55,140 bases of DNA from Macrococcoides bohemicum (GCF_042658685.1 NZ_JBHSQY010000004.1); one strand, 5' to 3'; shown: positions 25,570 to 34,810, counted from the first letter of the stretch. Translations and numbers: made by a program. The notes: a model not told the origin generated them from the sequence alone.

Positions 25570-26388
25570 TTGTCAAAAATTAGTATACATGTTATTCAGA
25601 CAGGGTTTATTACTGTCAATCGCACCGTTACGACACAGACTAAATCCCTAAATCCACTTACAAAGCTTGGATTTATTTCGTATAAGAAAAAGCGCAAACA
25701 ATATCCTATCGCATGTTTCCTGATTGAACACCCGAAAGGATTAATTCTTGTTGATACAGGCTGGCATAAACGTGTACGTAAAGAAGAACATAAAGAGTTG
25801 GGATTACAGCGATTAATTCATCGTGCTACTTTACCTGAAGGACAATCGATAGATGAACAGCTCAGTAAAAGAGGAATACTACCAGGTGACTTAGATTATG
25901 TGCTGCTAACACATCTCCACAGTGACCATGTAAGCGGCGTACGTCAGCTTAAAGATGCCAAATATATATTTGCGAGTCGCGAAGAAATATTAGAATCCAA
26001 TAAACGCGTAATCCGTTATCTTCAAAAATTATGGATTGATGTTGATCTAACGTGTTTCGAGTTTGATCAAACGGGCATTGGACCAAACGGCTTTTCATAT
26101 GATTTATTCAGAGACAAATCAGTACAGCTCATCCATGCTCCAGGTCATAGCGTTGGTTTATTTATGGTGAAAGTAATGAATAGTGATGGAGAGTATATAT
26201 TAATCACGAGTGATGCTGCACTGGTGAATACATCATACGAAGAGATTATCATTCCAGCTCACGTGATGAATCTCTATGATTTAAAGAAGGCATTACTCTG
26301 GATTAATAAAGTAAGTAAAGATCCTCTATGTAAGAAAATATTAACAAGTCATGATCTCGATTTAAAAGAAGAAATCATCACATTATAA
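25570..26388 (+). CDS. Metallo-beta-lactamase-fold hydrolase (AHL-lactonase-like family)
   Basis: 272 residues with the two-zinc motif HLHSDHVSG (about 116-124), further ligands in HAPGHSVG and in SDAAL, and a C-terminal SHD. The arrangement matches the N-acyl-homoserine lactonase branch, but many members have other lactone or ester substrates. Function is therefore only a family assignment. The start is TTG, with GGAGG 7 bases upstream and no better ATG nearby. Confidence 0.8.
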   Translation: MSKISIHVIQTGFITVNRTVTTQTKSLNPLTKLGFISYKKKRKQYPIACFLIEHPKGLILVDTGWHKRVRKEEHKELGLQRLIHRATLPEGQSIDEQLSKRGILPGDLDYVLLTHLHSDHVSGVRQLKDAKYIFASREEILESNKRVIRYLQKLWIDVDLTCFEFDQTGIGPNGFSYDLFRDKSVQLIHAPGHSVGLFMVKVMNSDGEYILITSDAALVNTSYEEIIIPAHVMNLYDLKKALLWINKVSKDPLCKKILTSHDLDLKEEIITL

Positions 26389-26431
26389 AAAGTTGATTAA
26401 GACTATTCTAATAAAGTCTTAATCATCTTTT
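26388..26431. terminator. Bidirectional terminator between the MBL and AAA ATPase genes
   Basis: GATTAAGACT (26395-26404) pairs with AGTCTTAATC (26415-26424), extended by partly paired AAAAGTT/ATCTTTT flanks. The two genes converge here. Confidence 0.78.
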
Positions 26432-27122
26432 CTGGTTTATCGATAAATGCTTTTGTAACGATATAATGTTCTGTTTCACGATAATCTATGCGGTCATACC
26501 CATCTTCATTTAACTGAATAATATCTGCACCTGGATATGCCATAATAATTGGTGAATGCGTTGCGATAATGAACTGCGCACCACGCTTTACTAAGTCATT
26601 TATCCTAACAATCATCGACATTTGACGCATCGGTGATAAAGCACTTTCCGGCTCATCTAATATATATAAACCTTTTGCACGGAATCTGTACTTAAGTAAC
26701 GCTAAAAATGATTCGCCGTGGGATTGATCATGTAAACTTTTTCCGCCATAACTGTTGAGCAGTCTACCATCAATCGCATTAAGTCGCTCAATTTCAGTAG
26801 CTACATTATAAAACCCCTCTGCACGTAAAAAGAATGTATCACTTGGTACACCCATCTTTCCAAGCCTTATTTCTTCATATAGTCCTGCATGTGAATGTTT
26901 CGTTGCAAAGTTAAAGTTCTTACCTCCACCTTCTGGATTTAACCCATAATTCACTGCAATCGCTTCAATTAAAGTTGATTTCCCAGTTCCATTTTCACCT
27001 ACAATAATCGTCACAGGTTTAGTTAAATCAATACGTTCCAACTTTTTGATCGCAGGGATTTTCATATAGTAAGGTGTTGCTTCATGTGGCTTAAAATTTG
27101 ATGCAATACTTTTGATAAACAT
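26403..27122 (-). CDS. AAA/ABC-type ATPase of the COG3910 type
   Basis: 239 residues. Walker A is GENGTGKST (about 43-51), a signature-like SHGESFLALL occurs near 140, Walker B is LYILDEPESALSP, and a switch histidine lies in IIATHSPIIMAYP. It is a stand-alone cytoplasmic ATPase with no membrane partner, of the kind seen alone or with nucleases; no nuclease is adjacent. ATG follows GAGGTGAAAAG. Confidence 0.85.
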   Translation of the reverse strand: MFIKSIASNFKPHEATPYYMKIPAIKKLERIDLTKPVTIIVGENGTGKSTLIEAIAVNYGLNPEGGGKNFNFATKHSHAGLYEEIRLGKMGVPSDTFFLRAEGFYNVATEIERLNAIDGRLLNSYGGKSLHDQSHGESFLALLKYRFRAKGLYILDEPESALSPMRQMSMIVRINDLVKRGAQFIIATHSPIIMAYPGADIIQLNEDGYDRIDYRETEHYIVTKAFIDKPEKMIKTLLE

Positions 27123-27208
27123 CTTTTCACCTCATAAAAAATTCTGTTATATTAATAATATAGTAAAAAAAGTAATAATAAAAATTTATTGTCATTCGAG
27201 GTGCCAAG

Positions 27209-27514
27209 ATGGTTCAATTGGTTCCATATGAGGAGCAGTACAAAGAGCGATTAAAGCAATTCTATCAACCAGCTGAAACTTTAAAGTACACGCAATTACC
27301 AGAATACAGCATCGAAGAAATAAACGATAATGTACATGGTGTCGTGATTATTAATCAAAATCAGACGATTGGATTCTTCTTATTGCATCGTACTGATAGA
27401 AGATTTCAGTATACAGATGATAAACAGTCCTTACTACTTACCAATCTGATTATGGATTATTCGTATAGTGGAAAAGGTCATGGTAAACAATATATTTATA
27501 AGCTGGAAATATAA
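27209..27514 (+). pseudogene. Truncated GNAT acetyltransferase, cut at an interspersed repeat
   Basis: The 101-residue frame has the N-terminal strands of a GNAT enzyme (QTIGFFLLHRTD, LLLTNLIMDYSYSGKGHGKQ) but ends four residues after the acetyl-CoA turn, where about 50 more residues are expected. The stop codon lies at the first bases of the repeat at 27513, so the 3' part seems to have been replaced. ATG follows GAGGTGCCAAG. Confidence 0.65.
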
Positions 27515-27682
27515 AAAGATTGAGACAAAATTCTTAGCCCTCTTCTGTTTAACAGCTTAAACGGCGGAACAGAAGTTGCCCCTACGACAAAAAACCAAAC
27601 AAAAACTATAAATCAAAGAGCGATTTATTAGTTTTGTTCGGTTTTTGCTTGTGGCAGAACACTTCTGTCCCAGCCTCTTTTT
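27513..27682. repeat. Interspersed hairpin element of the 'gggacagaa' type
   Basis: About 170 bases whose two ends are imperfect inverted repeats: AAAAAGATTGAGACAAAA on the left, and AAAAAGAGGCTGGGACAGAA read inward from the right. Inside is a long imperfect hairpin (27590-27647: AAAAACCAAACAAAAACTAT region against GTTTTGTTCGGTTTTT). The end sequence resembles short non-coding repeats scattered through staphylococcal genomes. It has no ORF. It may also act as a terminator. Confidence 0.7.
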
Positions 27683-28091
27683 AGTTAAACCAGCTTCTGA
27701 TTAGCTTTTCAACTTCTGCTGTTTCATCGATTAAATCTTTCATCATATCGATATCTGCCTTGTCGCCAATTAAATTCGTTACAACAGGTGTATCTAACAC
27801 GCGCTTCACCGCTTCACCAATCGTTTCTTCCTGCACATTATTTGTCGGTTCAGTTTGGTCAGTAACAAAATCATTGTCCTGGAACTGCTGTTCTAGACGC
27901 GGTGCATTGTTGTTATTAAACGCATGAACAACTTCCATAATCGCTTTACGTAAGTCGTTATATTCTTTTACGTTCTTTAAATCATTCAGACGTTTTTTAA
28001 CCATCTCATTTTTCTCTAAATATTTAGCACCTTGAACAGCACCGACTGTTAAAGCACCGACTACTAATCCTCTTTTTACCCATTTATTCAT
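27681..28091 (-). CDS. Hypothetical protein with N-terminal membrane anchor
   Basis: About 136 residues. It starts MNKWVKRGLVVGALTVGAVQGAKYL, a short hydrophobic segment with a positive N-terminus, followed by a charged helical region (KKRLNDLKNVKEYNDLRKAI), a Gln/Asn/Thr-rich middle and an acidic C-terminal helix ending LIRSWFN. I recognise no family. ATG at 28091 has GGAGG 7 bases upstream; the ATG at 28112 lacks one. Confidence 0.7.
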   Translation of the reverse strand: MNKWVKRGLVVGALTVGAVQGAKYLEKNEMVKKRLNDLKNVKEYNDLRKAIMEVVHAFNNNNAPRLEQQFQDNDFVTDQTEPTNNVQEETIGEAVKRVLDTPVVTNLIGDKADIDMMKDLIDETAEVEKLIRSWFN

Positions 28092-28157
28092 TGTAATTCC
28101 TCCATTCAACATTATTTTTATTATAATGTATTTATAGATTTATTACATTTATAACGA

Positions 28158-29249
28158 TTACTGCAGAAATAACATTTTATCTAATGCTTTTAATGCATAG
28201 GTCGTCGTTTCCTGATCTACTGTAATCTGGTTTTCAAAGTTATGGTCTATTATCTTATCGAGACACCATACGAGATGCGGTAAATCGATACGATTCATCG
28301 TTAGACATGCACACATAAATGGATTAAGTGAAATGATTTCTTTATCTGAATTATGCTTTATAATGCGATTGACCAAGTTCATTTCAGTACCGATTGCCCA
28401 CTTAGAGCCAGGTGCTGCGTTCGTAATTTCTTCTAGAATTTTACGCGTAGAACCTGCATCATCACTTTGCTGAACTACTTCGAAAGTACATTCAGGATGA
28501 ACGATAATACGCATGTCTGGATGTTGCTTTCTTACTTGAGCAATATTTTGCGCCGTAAATTTCTCATGTACTGAACAATGCCCTTTCCATAAGATGATAC
28601 GTAAATCACTCATATCACCATCATATTCAAGTTTATTTTGAATCGGATCATAGATCGCCATTTGTTCTAACGGAACACCTAAATCATATGCTGTATTACG
28701 CCCTAAATGCTGGTCAGGTAAGAAAAGTATGATTTCATCCTGTGCAAGTGCCCAACTTACTACTTTATGTGCGTTACCACTTGTTAAACATGCACCATCT
28801 TTCCTGCCAACAAATGCTTTAATTGCTGCAGTAGAGTTGACATATGTCAACGGCAGACAGTCTATATTAAACGCTGACTTTAAATAAGCATCACAACGTT
28901 CTACTTGATGAAGATTCGCCATATCTGCCATCGAACAACCTGCTCTTAAATCTGGTAACAAGACAATCTGATCATCGTTTGTCAGCATATCAGCAGTTTC
29001 TGCCATAAAGTGTACACCACAAAATGCGATATACTTCGCTGTATTCGTCTTACAAATATTTGCAAGTTCTAATGAATCTCCTATCGCATCTGCAAATTGC
29101 ACCACTTCATCTTTTTGATAATGATGGCAAGGAATGAATAGATCATTACCAAGCAAACTCTTTACTTCTGTCACCCTTGCTTCAAGCGCTTCTTTTGACA
29201 TGTGTAAATACTGTTCAGGAATTTGTCCTGACTTTAATAAATCAATCAT
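28158..29249 (-). CDS. nadA: Quinolinate synthase A
   Basis: 363 residues, like Bacillus NadA. It condenses iminoaspartate with dihydroxyacetone phosphate to quinolinate using a [4Fe-4S] cluster. Candidate cluster cysteines are C105 (RAGCSMADM), C225 (KGHCSVHEKF) and C313 (PFMCACLTMNR). HPECTFEVV and AIGTEMNLV are family signatures. ATG has AAAGGTGG upstream and overlaps the end of nadC by 8 bases. It is the last gene of nadB-nadC-nadA. Confidence 0.95.
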   Translation of the reverse strand: MIDLLKSGQIPEQYLHMSKEALEARVTEVKSLLGNDLFIPCHHYQKDEVVQFADAIGDSLELANICKTNTAKYIAFCGVHFMAETADMLTNDDQIVLLPDLRAGCSMADMANLHQVERCDAYLKSAFNIDCLPLTYVNSTAAIKAFVGRKDGACLTSGNAHKVVSWALAQDEIILFLPDQHLGRNTAYDLGVPLEQMAIYDPIQNKLEYDGDMSDLRIILWKGHCSVHEKFTAQNIAQVRKQHPDMRIIVHPECTFEVVQQSDDAGSTRKILEEITNAAPGSKWAIGTEMNLVNRIIKHNSDKEIISLNPFMCACLTMNRIDLPHLVWCLDKIIDHNFENQITVDQETTTYALKALDKMLFLQ

Positions 29250-30075
29250 TGATATCCACCTTTCCGGAAATGTCTAATGCATTTGCGCCATGAAATAGCT
29301 TACCAACTGAAATATAATCGACACCTGCTTCGGCATATGCTTTGATCGTTTCGATATTAATGCCACCAGATGCTTCTGTAATAATATGGTTTGGCACAAG
29401 ATGGATATGCGCCTTAATAAATTCCGGTGTACAATTATCAAACATAATGATATCGGCCTGAGCTTTAATTGCTGCTTCAAGCATTGCTTCATCTTCAATC
29501 TCAACTTCTATCTTATCCATATGACCGTGCAACGCCTTTACACTTTGCATCGCAGCGTCAATTGAACCCATAAATGCAATGTGATTATCCTTTAACATGA
29601 TTCCGTCATTAAGATTTCTACGGTGATTACTGGCACCTGCAATACGTACTGCGTATTTTTCGAACATGCCTAGCCCCGGCGTTGTTTTACGTGTATCTGT
29701 CACTCTAGCTGACGTATGTGCTATTTTCTCCATATACCTTTTCGTTTCTGTCGTAATCCCGCTCATACGTTGAATAATATTTAATACAGTACGTTCAGCC
29801 TGTAATAGATATTTTACTTTTCCAGAGATTTTAGCAATACATTCACCCTTTTGTAACGCATCCCCATCATGTTTGAAACAAGCGACATCACACTTATCTA
29901 AAATATTAAATCCTCGTAAGATAACATCTTCACCACAAAAATAACCATCTTCTTTGGCAATCAGTTGCATTGTGCCGGTTGTATTGTCATCAAAGATAGC
30001 TGATGATAAATCTCCATATGATAAATCTTCATCCATAAAATCACGTAACTTTTGTTCTAAGCGAATTAAATTCAA
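29242..30075 (-). CDS. nadC: Nicotinate-nucleotide diphosphorylase (carboxylating)
   Basis: 277 residues. It converts quinolinate and PRPP to nicotinate mononucleotide. Motifs: EDLSYGDLSS near the N-terminus, AERTVLNIIQRMSGI, TRKTTPGLGMFEKYAV and the substrate-binding HRRNLNDGIMLKDNH (about 151-165), IEVEIEDEAML and SGGINIETI. The start is TTG with GGAGG 8 bases upstream. The first 35 bases overlap the end of nadB, so translation of the two is probably coupled. Confidence 0.95.
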   Translation of the reverse strand: MNLIRLEQKLRDFMDEDLSYGDLSSAIFDDNTTGTMQLIAKEDGYFCGEDVILRGFNILDKCDVACFKHDGDALQKGECIAKISGKVKYLLQAERTVLNIIQRMSGITTETKRYMEKIAHTSARVTDTRKTTPGLGMFEKYAVRIAGASNHRRNLNDGIMLKDNHIAFMGSIDAAMQSVKALHGHMDKIEVEIEDEAMLEAAIKAQADIIMFDNCTPEFIKAHIHLVPNHIITEASGGINIETIKAYAEAGVDYISVGKLFHGANALDISGKVDIND

Positions 30076-31480
30076 CGATTGTTCCTCCGTTTATATGTTT
30101 TACGATATTTGTTTTATCTCTGTCTGCTACATCTTTCTCCTTTATCACATGCGCACCGAGTGTAGACGTCCGATTTATCGCGCATTCCGTAACGAGTCTT
30201 GCAAAAACTGTTAAATTATCATTTGAATTAAGGGCCTTCAAGTATTTATTTAAGTTTTCAGTATCTCTAACGATACCTACATACTTCATAAATGATACAT
30301 GATCAAAATCACGATTATATTGAATATTTACAGTAGAAAAAATTCTGCCAGGTGGATTTAACGTTTCATTAATCAACGTTTGTGCCAGCAGTTTCCCCAT
30401 TGCTAATCCTTCCAGCAGTGAGTTACTTGCGAGTCTATTCGCGCCATGAAAGCCAGTACATGCCGCTTCACCAATTACAAATAAGTTCTCTACTGCTGTT
30501 GCACCATTTACATCAGCTGCTATACCACCCATCGTATAATGTGCACCCGGTGCAACAGGAATGCGTTCTGATAAACCAAACTGCTCACACTGTGTATTAA
30601 TGAATGGAAACTGCTGTGCAAAATTGTGTATGTTTGAAATGTCTAAATAAATGCGCTCTCCAATTTGTATGCGCCTAAATATTTCATAGCTCGTAATGTG
30701 CCTTGGAGATAAATCACGCTGCAAATACTTTGCCATAATTGGTTCACCATATTCATTCACCAGTACTCCTCCAGCGCCTCTAACCGCTTCAGAGACGAGA
30801 CAGATTGCTTTATTATCAATCGTAAGCATCGTCGGATGGAACTGTACCATTTCAAGGTCACGTAACGTACAACCTGAAAGTAGTGCAAGCATTTGAGCAT
30901 ACACGCCAGCCGAACTCGGGTTCGAAGCAGGTTGAAACATACCACTATATCCACCGGTAGCAAGTACAACAAATTGCCCCGAAAATACTCTATCATCTAC
31001 TGAAATACCGCAAATCTTTCCATATACATCTTTATGTAGTGCCGTTAAACGACCATATATCACTTCAACCTGTGGTTGAATATGAGCATGCATAAATGCA
31101 CAAACTGACTTCCCTGTCTGATCGTGATTCATATGAAAGATGCGAGGTATAGCATGCGCTCCTTCCATACCTAAATCAATCCGTCCCGCTTTTTGATCGA
31201 ACTCGATACCTCTATTTATTAAATCCCGAACAACATGATTTCCCGTTTCAATCATCTTACGGATAACATCAATATCACCGTAATTGCAGCCAGCGATATA
31301 TGTATCCTGCACATGATTTTCAATTGATTCTTCAAATAAAGATGAAGCAATACCACCTTGAGCCATCACACTTGAAGAAGTATTGTTATCCATCACGACA
31401 GCAACTTTAAAGTGTTTCGGAAGATAACTTAACAGGCTGAGTGCGCTAATACCACCACCGACAACAATTACATCATACAT
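30041..31480 (-). CDS. nadB: L-aspartate oxidase
   Basis: About 479 residues. It oxidises L-aspartate to iminoaspartate with FAD. The FAD motif VVGGGISALSLLSYL lies at the N-terminus. MAQGGIASSL, HMNHDQTGKSV and HYTMGGIAADVNGATAV with GFHGANRLASNSLLEGL are succinate dehydrogenase/NadB signatures. It is about 50 residues shorter than Bacillus NadB, and the family's C-terminal ESRGxH is TSTLGAH here. ATG at 31480 has AAAGGTG upstream. It is first in the operon and divergent from nifS. Confidence 0.92.
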   Translation of the reverse strand: MYDVIVVGGGISALSLLSYLPKHFKVAVVMDNNTSSSVMAQGGIASSLFEESIENHVQDTYIAGCNYGDIDVIRKMIETGNHVVRDLINRGIEFDQKAGRIDLGMEGAHAIPRIFHMNHDQTGKSVCAFMHAHIQPQVEVIYGRLTALHKDVYGKICGISVDDRVFSGQFVVLATGGYSGMFQPASNPSSAGVYAQMLALLSGCTLRDLEMVQFHPTMLTIDNKAICLVSEAVRGAGGVLVNEYGEPIMAKYLQRDLSPRHITSYEIFRRIQIGERIYLDISNIHNFAQQFPFINTQCEQFGLSERIPVAPGAHYTMGGIAADVNGATAVENLFVIGEAACTGFHGANRLASNSLLEGLAMGKLLAQTLINETLNPPGRIFSTVNIQYNRDFDHVSFMKYVGIVRDTENLNKYLKALNSNDNLTVFARLVTECAINRTSTLGAHVIKEKDVADRDKTNIVKHINGGTIVEFNSLRTKVT

Positions 31481-31515
31481 AAAAAACACCTTTACAATAT
31501 ATTTACATTAGTTTT

Positions 31516-31540
31516 ACAATTATATTGTCACATAAACAAT
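31516..31540. promoter_or_regulatory. Candidate NiaR operator between nadB and nifS
   Basis: ACAAT-TAT-ATTGT is followed by CACATAA-ACAAT, giving three half-sites in the 72-bp divergent spacer. NiaR/YrxA is encoded next door and in Bacillus represses both nad and nifS-niaR transcripts. Assignment to NiaR is by position, not by a confirmed motif match. Confidence 0.45.
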
Positions 31541-31561
31541 AAAATTACAAGAGGTAATTCG

Positions 31562-32644
31562 ATGATAAATTTAGATTATGCTGCAACAACACCTATGTCT
31601 CCTAGTGCAATGCAAGGTTACTTTGATACAAACAAAAAATTTTATTATAATTCCGAGAGTTTACATGGTGGTGGCGACATCGTTAAAGATATCGTACACA
31701 ACTGCGAGAATGCACTGAATGCACGATTTACAGATAACTTTACACTTGTAACGTCGACGAGTGGCTCTCACGCAAATGAAATGGCTTTAAACAACTATCT
31801 CTATCATGAATCAAATAAAACAATCGTACTTACGTCTAAATTTGAACATCCATCTGTCTATGCAGCGTTACACGGACATGCTCGTTACGACATACACTAC
31901 TTCCCGGAAGACGAAATTGGCATGATTGATTTAAATATGACAGAACAATTTATCCGGCAATATCATGAGACAATAGCATGTGTAAGCTGTGTTCATGTCA
32001 GTTCTGAAACAGGTTATATCTTCCCAATTGAACAAATAGGACAATTAACAAATCAATTTAATATTCCATTTCACATTGATGCTGTGCAATCAGCTGGTAA
32101 GTTAATGATTCCAACGCAATATGTAACGTCACTTTCAATCAGCGGGCATAAATTTTTTGGTCCAAAAGGAATCGGTGCACTTCTTATTAGGGAAGAGGCA
32201 ATGCGCATCACTAATCCTTTCTTCCATCACGAACATCATATGAGAAACGGCACAGTGGATGTACCATCACTTGTTGCGATGACACAAGCATTGATAGAAT
32301 ATAAACAATCAGACACTATACAGCAGTTAAATCACAAGATTATTACTAAGCTCGATCCAGCATTATACGTGCCGATGAAATTCGAACCACAACTTAAAAA
32401 CATTATTCCGATACTTATCAACAAAACAGACGGACAATATATAATGCAACAACTGTCACAACACAATATCTTAATCTCTACCGGAACCGCATGCGGGCAT
32501 GGTACAATGCATTCAAGAGGCTTAGAAACATTGATTACAAAGCAGGGTTACTCGGTACATCAATATATTCGAGTATCACTCAGTACATTAACGACAGAAG
32601 AAGAAATCAATACTTTTTTAGAGGTCATCAATCAAATAACATAA
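31562..32644 (+). CDS. nifS: NifS-like cysteine desulfurase of the NAD locus
   Basis: 360 residues, class V aminotransferase fold. The PLP lysine is in SISGHKFFGPKGIGAL (about 197-212). The catalytic Cys is in STGTACGHGTMHSRG near 310. HIDAVQSAGK carries the PLP-contact Asp. In Bacillus the nad-linked NifS matures the NadA Fe-S cluster, and the same divergent layout is seen here. ATG follows AAGAGGTAATTCG. niaR starts 12 bases downstream. Confidence 0.92.
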   Translation: MINLDYAATTPMSPSAMQGYFDTNKKFYYNSESLHGGGDIVKDIVHNCENALNARFTDNFTLVTSTSGSHANEMALNNYLYHESNKTIVLTSKFEHPSVYAALHGHARYDIHYFPEDEIGMIDLNMTEQFIRQYHETIACVSCVHVSSETGYIFPIEQIGQLTNQFNIPFHIDAVQSAGKLMIPTQYVTSLSISGHKFFGPKGIGALLIREEAMRITNPFFHHEHHMRNGTVDVPSLVAMTQALIEYKQSDTIQQLNHKIITKLDPALYVPMKFEPQLKNIIPILINKTDGQYIMQQLSQHNILISTGTACGHGTMHSRGLETLITKQGYSVHQYIRVSLSTLTTEEEINTFLEVINQIT

Positions 32645-32656
32645 AGGTGAAAGTCT

Positions 32657-33181
32657 ATGCAAACAGAGGAAAGAAGGCAACACATCGCACAACTGATTAA
32701 AGAAAGTTCGACTGCAATACCTGGCGCTGCATTAGCGAAACGATTTAATGTGTCAAGGCAAATCATCGTTTCAGATATTGCAAAATTACGTGAAGAAGAA
32801 ATTGGCATCAAAGCGACAAAAAAAGGGTATATCTTTGAAGCCACGCCTCAGACAGGTGAGAAATATAAACGTACAATTACCGTAAAACATGACAATAGCA
32901 GAATGCTTGAAGAACTAACGATTATCGTTGAAAATGGCGCAATGATCGACAATGTGTCTATCAATCATCCAATATACGGTAAAATTACAGCGGATCTGAT
33001 GCTCAATTCTGTTGAAGATTGTTATGAATTCTCAAATGATATGACTGAAGATAATGGGAGAATGCTAGCTGAACTCACATACGGTGTACATGAACATGTA
33101 ATATCTGCTAAAACCGAAAAGATACTTGATAATGCAGAACGTGATTTAAAAGCACATGGCTTTATTTATGACTATGAGTAA
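32657..33181 (+). CDS. niaR: NAD biosynthesis repressor NiaR (YrxA)
   Basis: 174 residues. The N-terminal HTH (about 5-55, with AALAKRFNVSRQIIVSDIAKL) is followed by the 3H domain with spaced histidines (KHDNS, NHPIYG, GVHEHVI). NiaR binds nicotinate and represses de novo NAD genes; the adjacent nadBCA and nifS support the call. ATG has AAAGGTGAAAG upstream. It is the second gene of the nifS-niaR transcript. Confidence 0.92.
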   Translation: MQTEERRQHIAQLIKESSTAIPGAALAKRFNVSRQIIVSDIAKLREEEIGIKATKKGYIFEATPQTGEKYKRTITVKHDNSRMLEELTIIVENGAMIDNVSINHPIYGKITADLMLNSVEDCYEFSNDMTEDNGRMLAELTYGVHEHVISAKTEKILDNAERDLKAHGFIYDYE

Positions 33182-33189
33182 ACAGCAAA

Positions 33190-33223
33190 AATAAGGCCAG
33201 GACACAATTGTCCTGGCCTTATT
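33190..33223. terminator. Bidirectional terminator between niaR and scrA
   Basis: A perfect 15-bp stem AATAAGGCCAGGACA (33190-33204 with 33209-33223) around CAAT. It serves the convergent niaR and PTS genes. Confidence 0.88.
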
Positions 33224-33264
33224 AATATTTTATATTCAATTAATTATATAAATTAATTATCGAT

Positions 33265-34704
33265 TTATGCTTCTTCAACTTCTTTATTTTTTGGGCGTTT
33301 TGATAAGATAAATGTTGCTACAAATGCAGTAACAATTGCAATCGCCATTGCGATAACATAATTCATATAGCTTCCTGGAGCAATTGAGATAACACCAGGT
33401 AAACCAGCAGCACCTAAAGCTGTCGCTTTAACTTGCATTAAACCGATGTATGCTGAACCAACAGCTGAACCAATAATCGCTCCAATGAATGGATAGCGTA
33501 ATTTTAAGTTTACTCCGAACATTGCAGGTTCAGTAATACCTAATAATGCTGAGATACCGGCAGCTGATGCGATACCTTTAAGTTTTTCATTTTTAGTAAT
33601 AAATAATACCGCTAACGTTGCTGCACCTTGAGATACGTTACTCATAGCAGCAATCGGGAAGATAAATGACCCACCTGTTTTTGCAGCATCTGCAATCAAC
33701 TGTGTTTCAACTGCGATAAATGAGTGGTGCATACCTGTGATAACGATTGGTGCATAGAAGAATCCGAAGATCATCGCACCTACAAATCCACCCGTTTCAT
33801 ATAACCATGTTAAACCATCAGTTAAATAGGTACCTGCTGTACGTGTTAACGGTCCAACGAATAGGAATGTTAAGAAGCCAGTAACGAATAAAGAAATTAA
33901 CGGTGTCGTTAAGTTATCTAACCAAGATGGTGTTACTTTACGTAAATTCTTCTCAATTGTAGCCAATATCCAGCTCGCAACTAAAATCGGTAACACTTGA
34001 CCTTGGTACCCTACACTTTGAACATGCAGTCCAAGTAAATCCCAAGACGGAATATCTTTACCCGCTACAACATATTTTGGGAAGTCATATCCATTTAACA
34101 ATGCCGGATGCACTAAAATCATACCAAGTGCTGCACCTAGATACGGGTTACCACCGAAACGTTTCGCGGCACTAAAACCAATTAAGATTGGTAAGAAGAC
34201 GAATGGTGCATTGGCAAGTAAATTAATAAAGTCTGCTAAACCAGCTAAACCTGGGTTAGCTTCAATAACCGTTGTTTTACCATCATAGAATAATCCTGGT
34301 GCTGTAAATAAGTTGTTAATCCCCATCAATAAACCACCAGCTACGATTGCTGGAATAATTGGAACAAAGATATCAGACAACATCTTCACAAATTGTTGTA
34401 AAGGGTTCATCTTCTTCGTAGATTTAGACGCTACTTCTGATTTCGTTGCAGCATCCATACCTGTCATCTTGCTCATTTCGTTAAATACAGTATTTACTGT
34501 ACCAGCTCCGATAATAATTTGATACTGACCACCTGTTGAGAAAGTGCCTTTTACCGCATCCATATTATCTAATGCTTTCTGATCTACGATACTCTCATCT
34601 TTTAAAGCTAAACGTAAACGGGTTGAACAATGTGCCATTGCATCGATATTTTCTTTACCACCGATAGCAGCTAAAATATCTTTTGAAACTTGATTGTAAT
34701 CCAT
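33265..34704 (-). CDS. scrA: Sucrose-type PTS permease, EIIBC
   Basis: 479 residues. The N-terminal EIIB domain has its phosphorylated cysteine C26 in AHCSTRLRL; the EIIC domain of about ten helices follows from residue 105. There is no EIIA domain, so a separate one must supply phosphate. Length and sequence (FSTGGQYQIIIGAGTVN, ITGMHHSFIAVE, LGITEPAMFGVNLKL) fit staphylococcal ScrA; trehalose EIIBC is the main alternative. No sucrase or regulator gene is adjacent. ATG has AAAGGAGG upstream. It is preceded by a LacI-type operator and a cre site. Confidence 0.82.
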   Translation of the reverse strand: MDYNQVSKDILAAIGGKENIDAMAHCSTRLRLALKDESIVDQKALDNMDAVKGTFSTGGQYQIIIGAGTVNTVFNEMSKMTGMDAATKSEVASKSTKKMNPLQQFVKMLSDIFVPIIPAIVAGGLLMGINNLFTAPGLFYDGKTTVIEANPGLAGLADFINLLANAPFVFLPILIGFSAAKRFGGNPYLGAALGMILVHPALLNGYDFPKYVVAGKDIPSWDLLGLHVQSVGYQGQVLPILVASWILATIEKNLRKVTPSWLDNLTTPLISLFVTGFLTFLFVGPLTRTAGTYLTDGLTWLYETGGFVGAMIFGFFYAPIVITGMHHSFIAVETQLIADAAKTGGSFIFPIAAMSNVSQGAATLAVLFITKNEKLKGIASAAGISALLGITEPAMFGVNLKLRYPFIGAIIGSAVGSAYIGLMQVKATALGAAGLPGVISIAPGSYMNYVIAMAIAIVTAFVATFILSKRPKNKEVEEA

Positions 34705-34718
34705 TCCATTTCCTCCTT

Positions 34719-34732
34719 TGGAACCGGTTCCA
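34719..34732. promoter_or_regulatory. LacI-family operator in the scrA leader
   Basis: TGGAACCGGTTCCA, a perfect 14-bp palindrome with the central CG typical of LacI-type sites. It directly precedes the scrA ribosome site, about 50 bases downstream of the promoter. A ScrR-type repressor encoded elsewhere is the likely ligand. Confidence 0.75.
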
Positions 34733-34781
34733 TTTTAGTGTAAAAAAATATGTCCGTGAACTATGTGCTTAATTTAAACTA

Positions 34782-34810
34782 ATCTTACTCCCAAAATCTT
34801 TTTCTGTCAA
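34782..34810 (-). promoter_or_regulatory. scrA promoter
   Basis: On the minus strand there is a consensus -35 TTGACA (34805-34810), a 17-base spacer and a -10 TAAGAT (34782-34787). The -35 box lies inside the cre site. Confidence 0.75.

Noticed and set aside
27590..27647. Long hairpin considered as a CRISPR or tRNA-like structure
   Set aside because: It is a single inverted structure with no spaced direct repeats and no tRNA cloverleaf. It belongs to the interspersed element.
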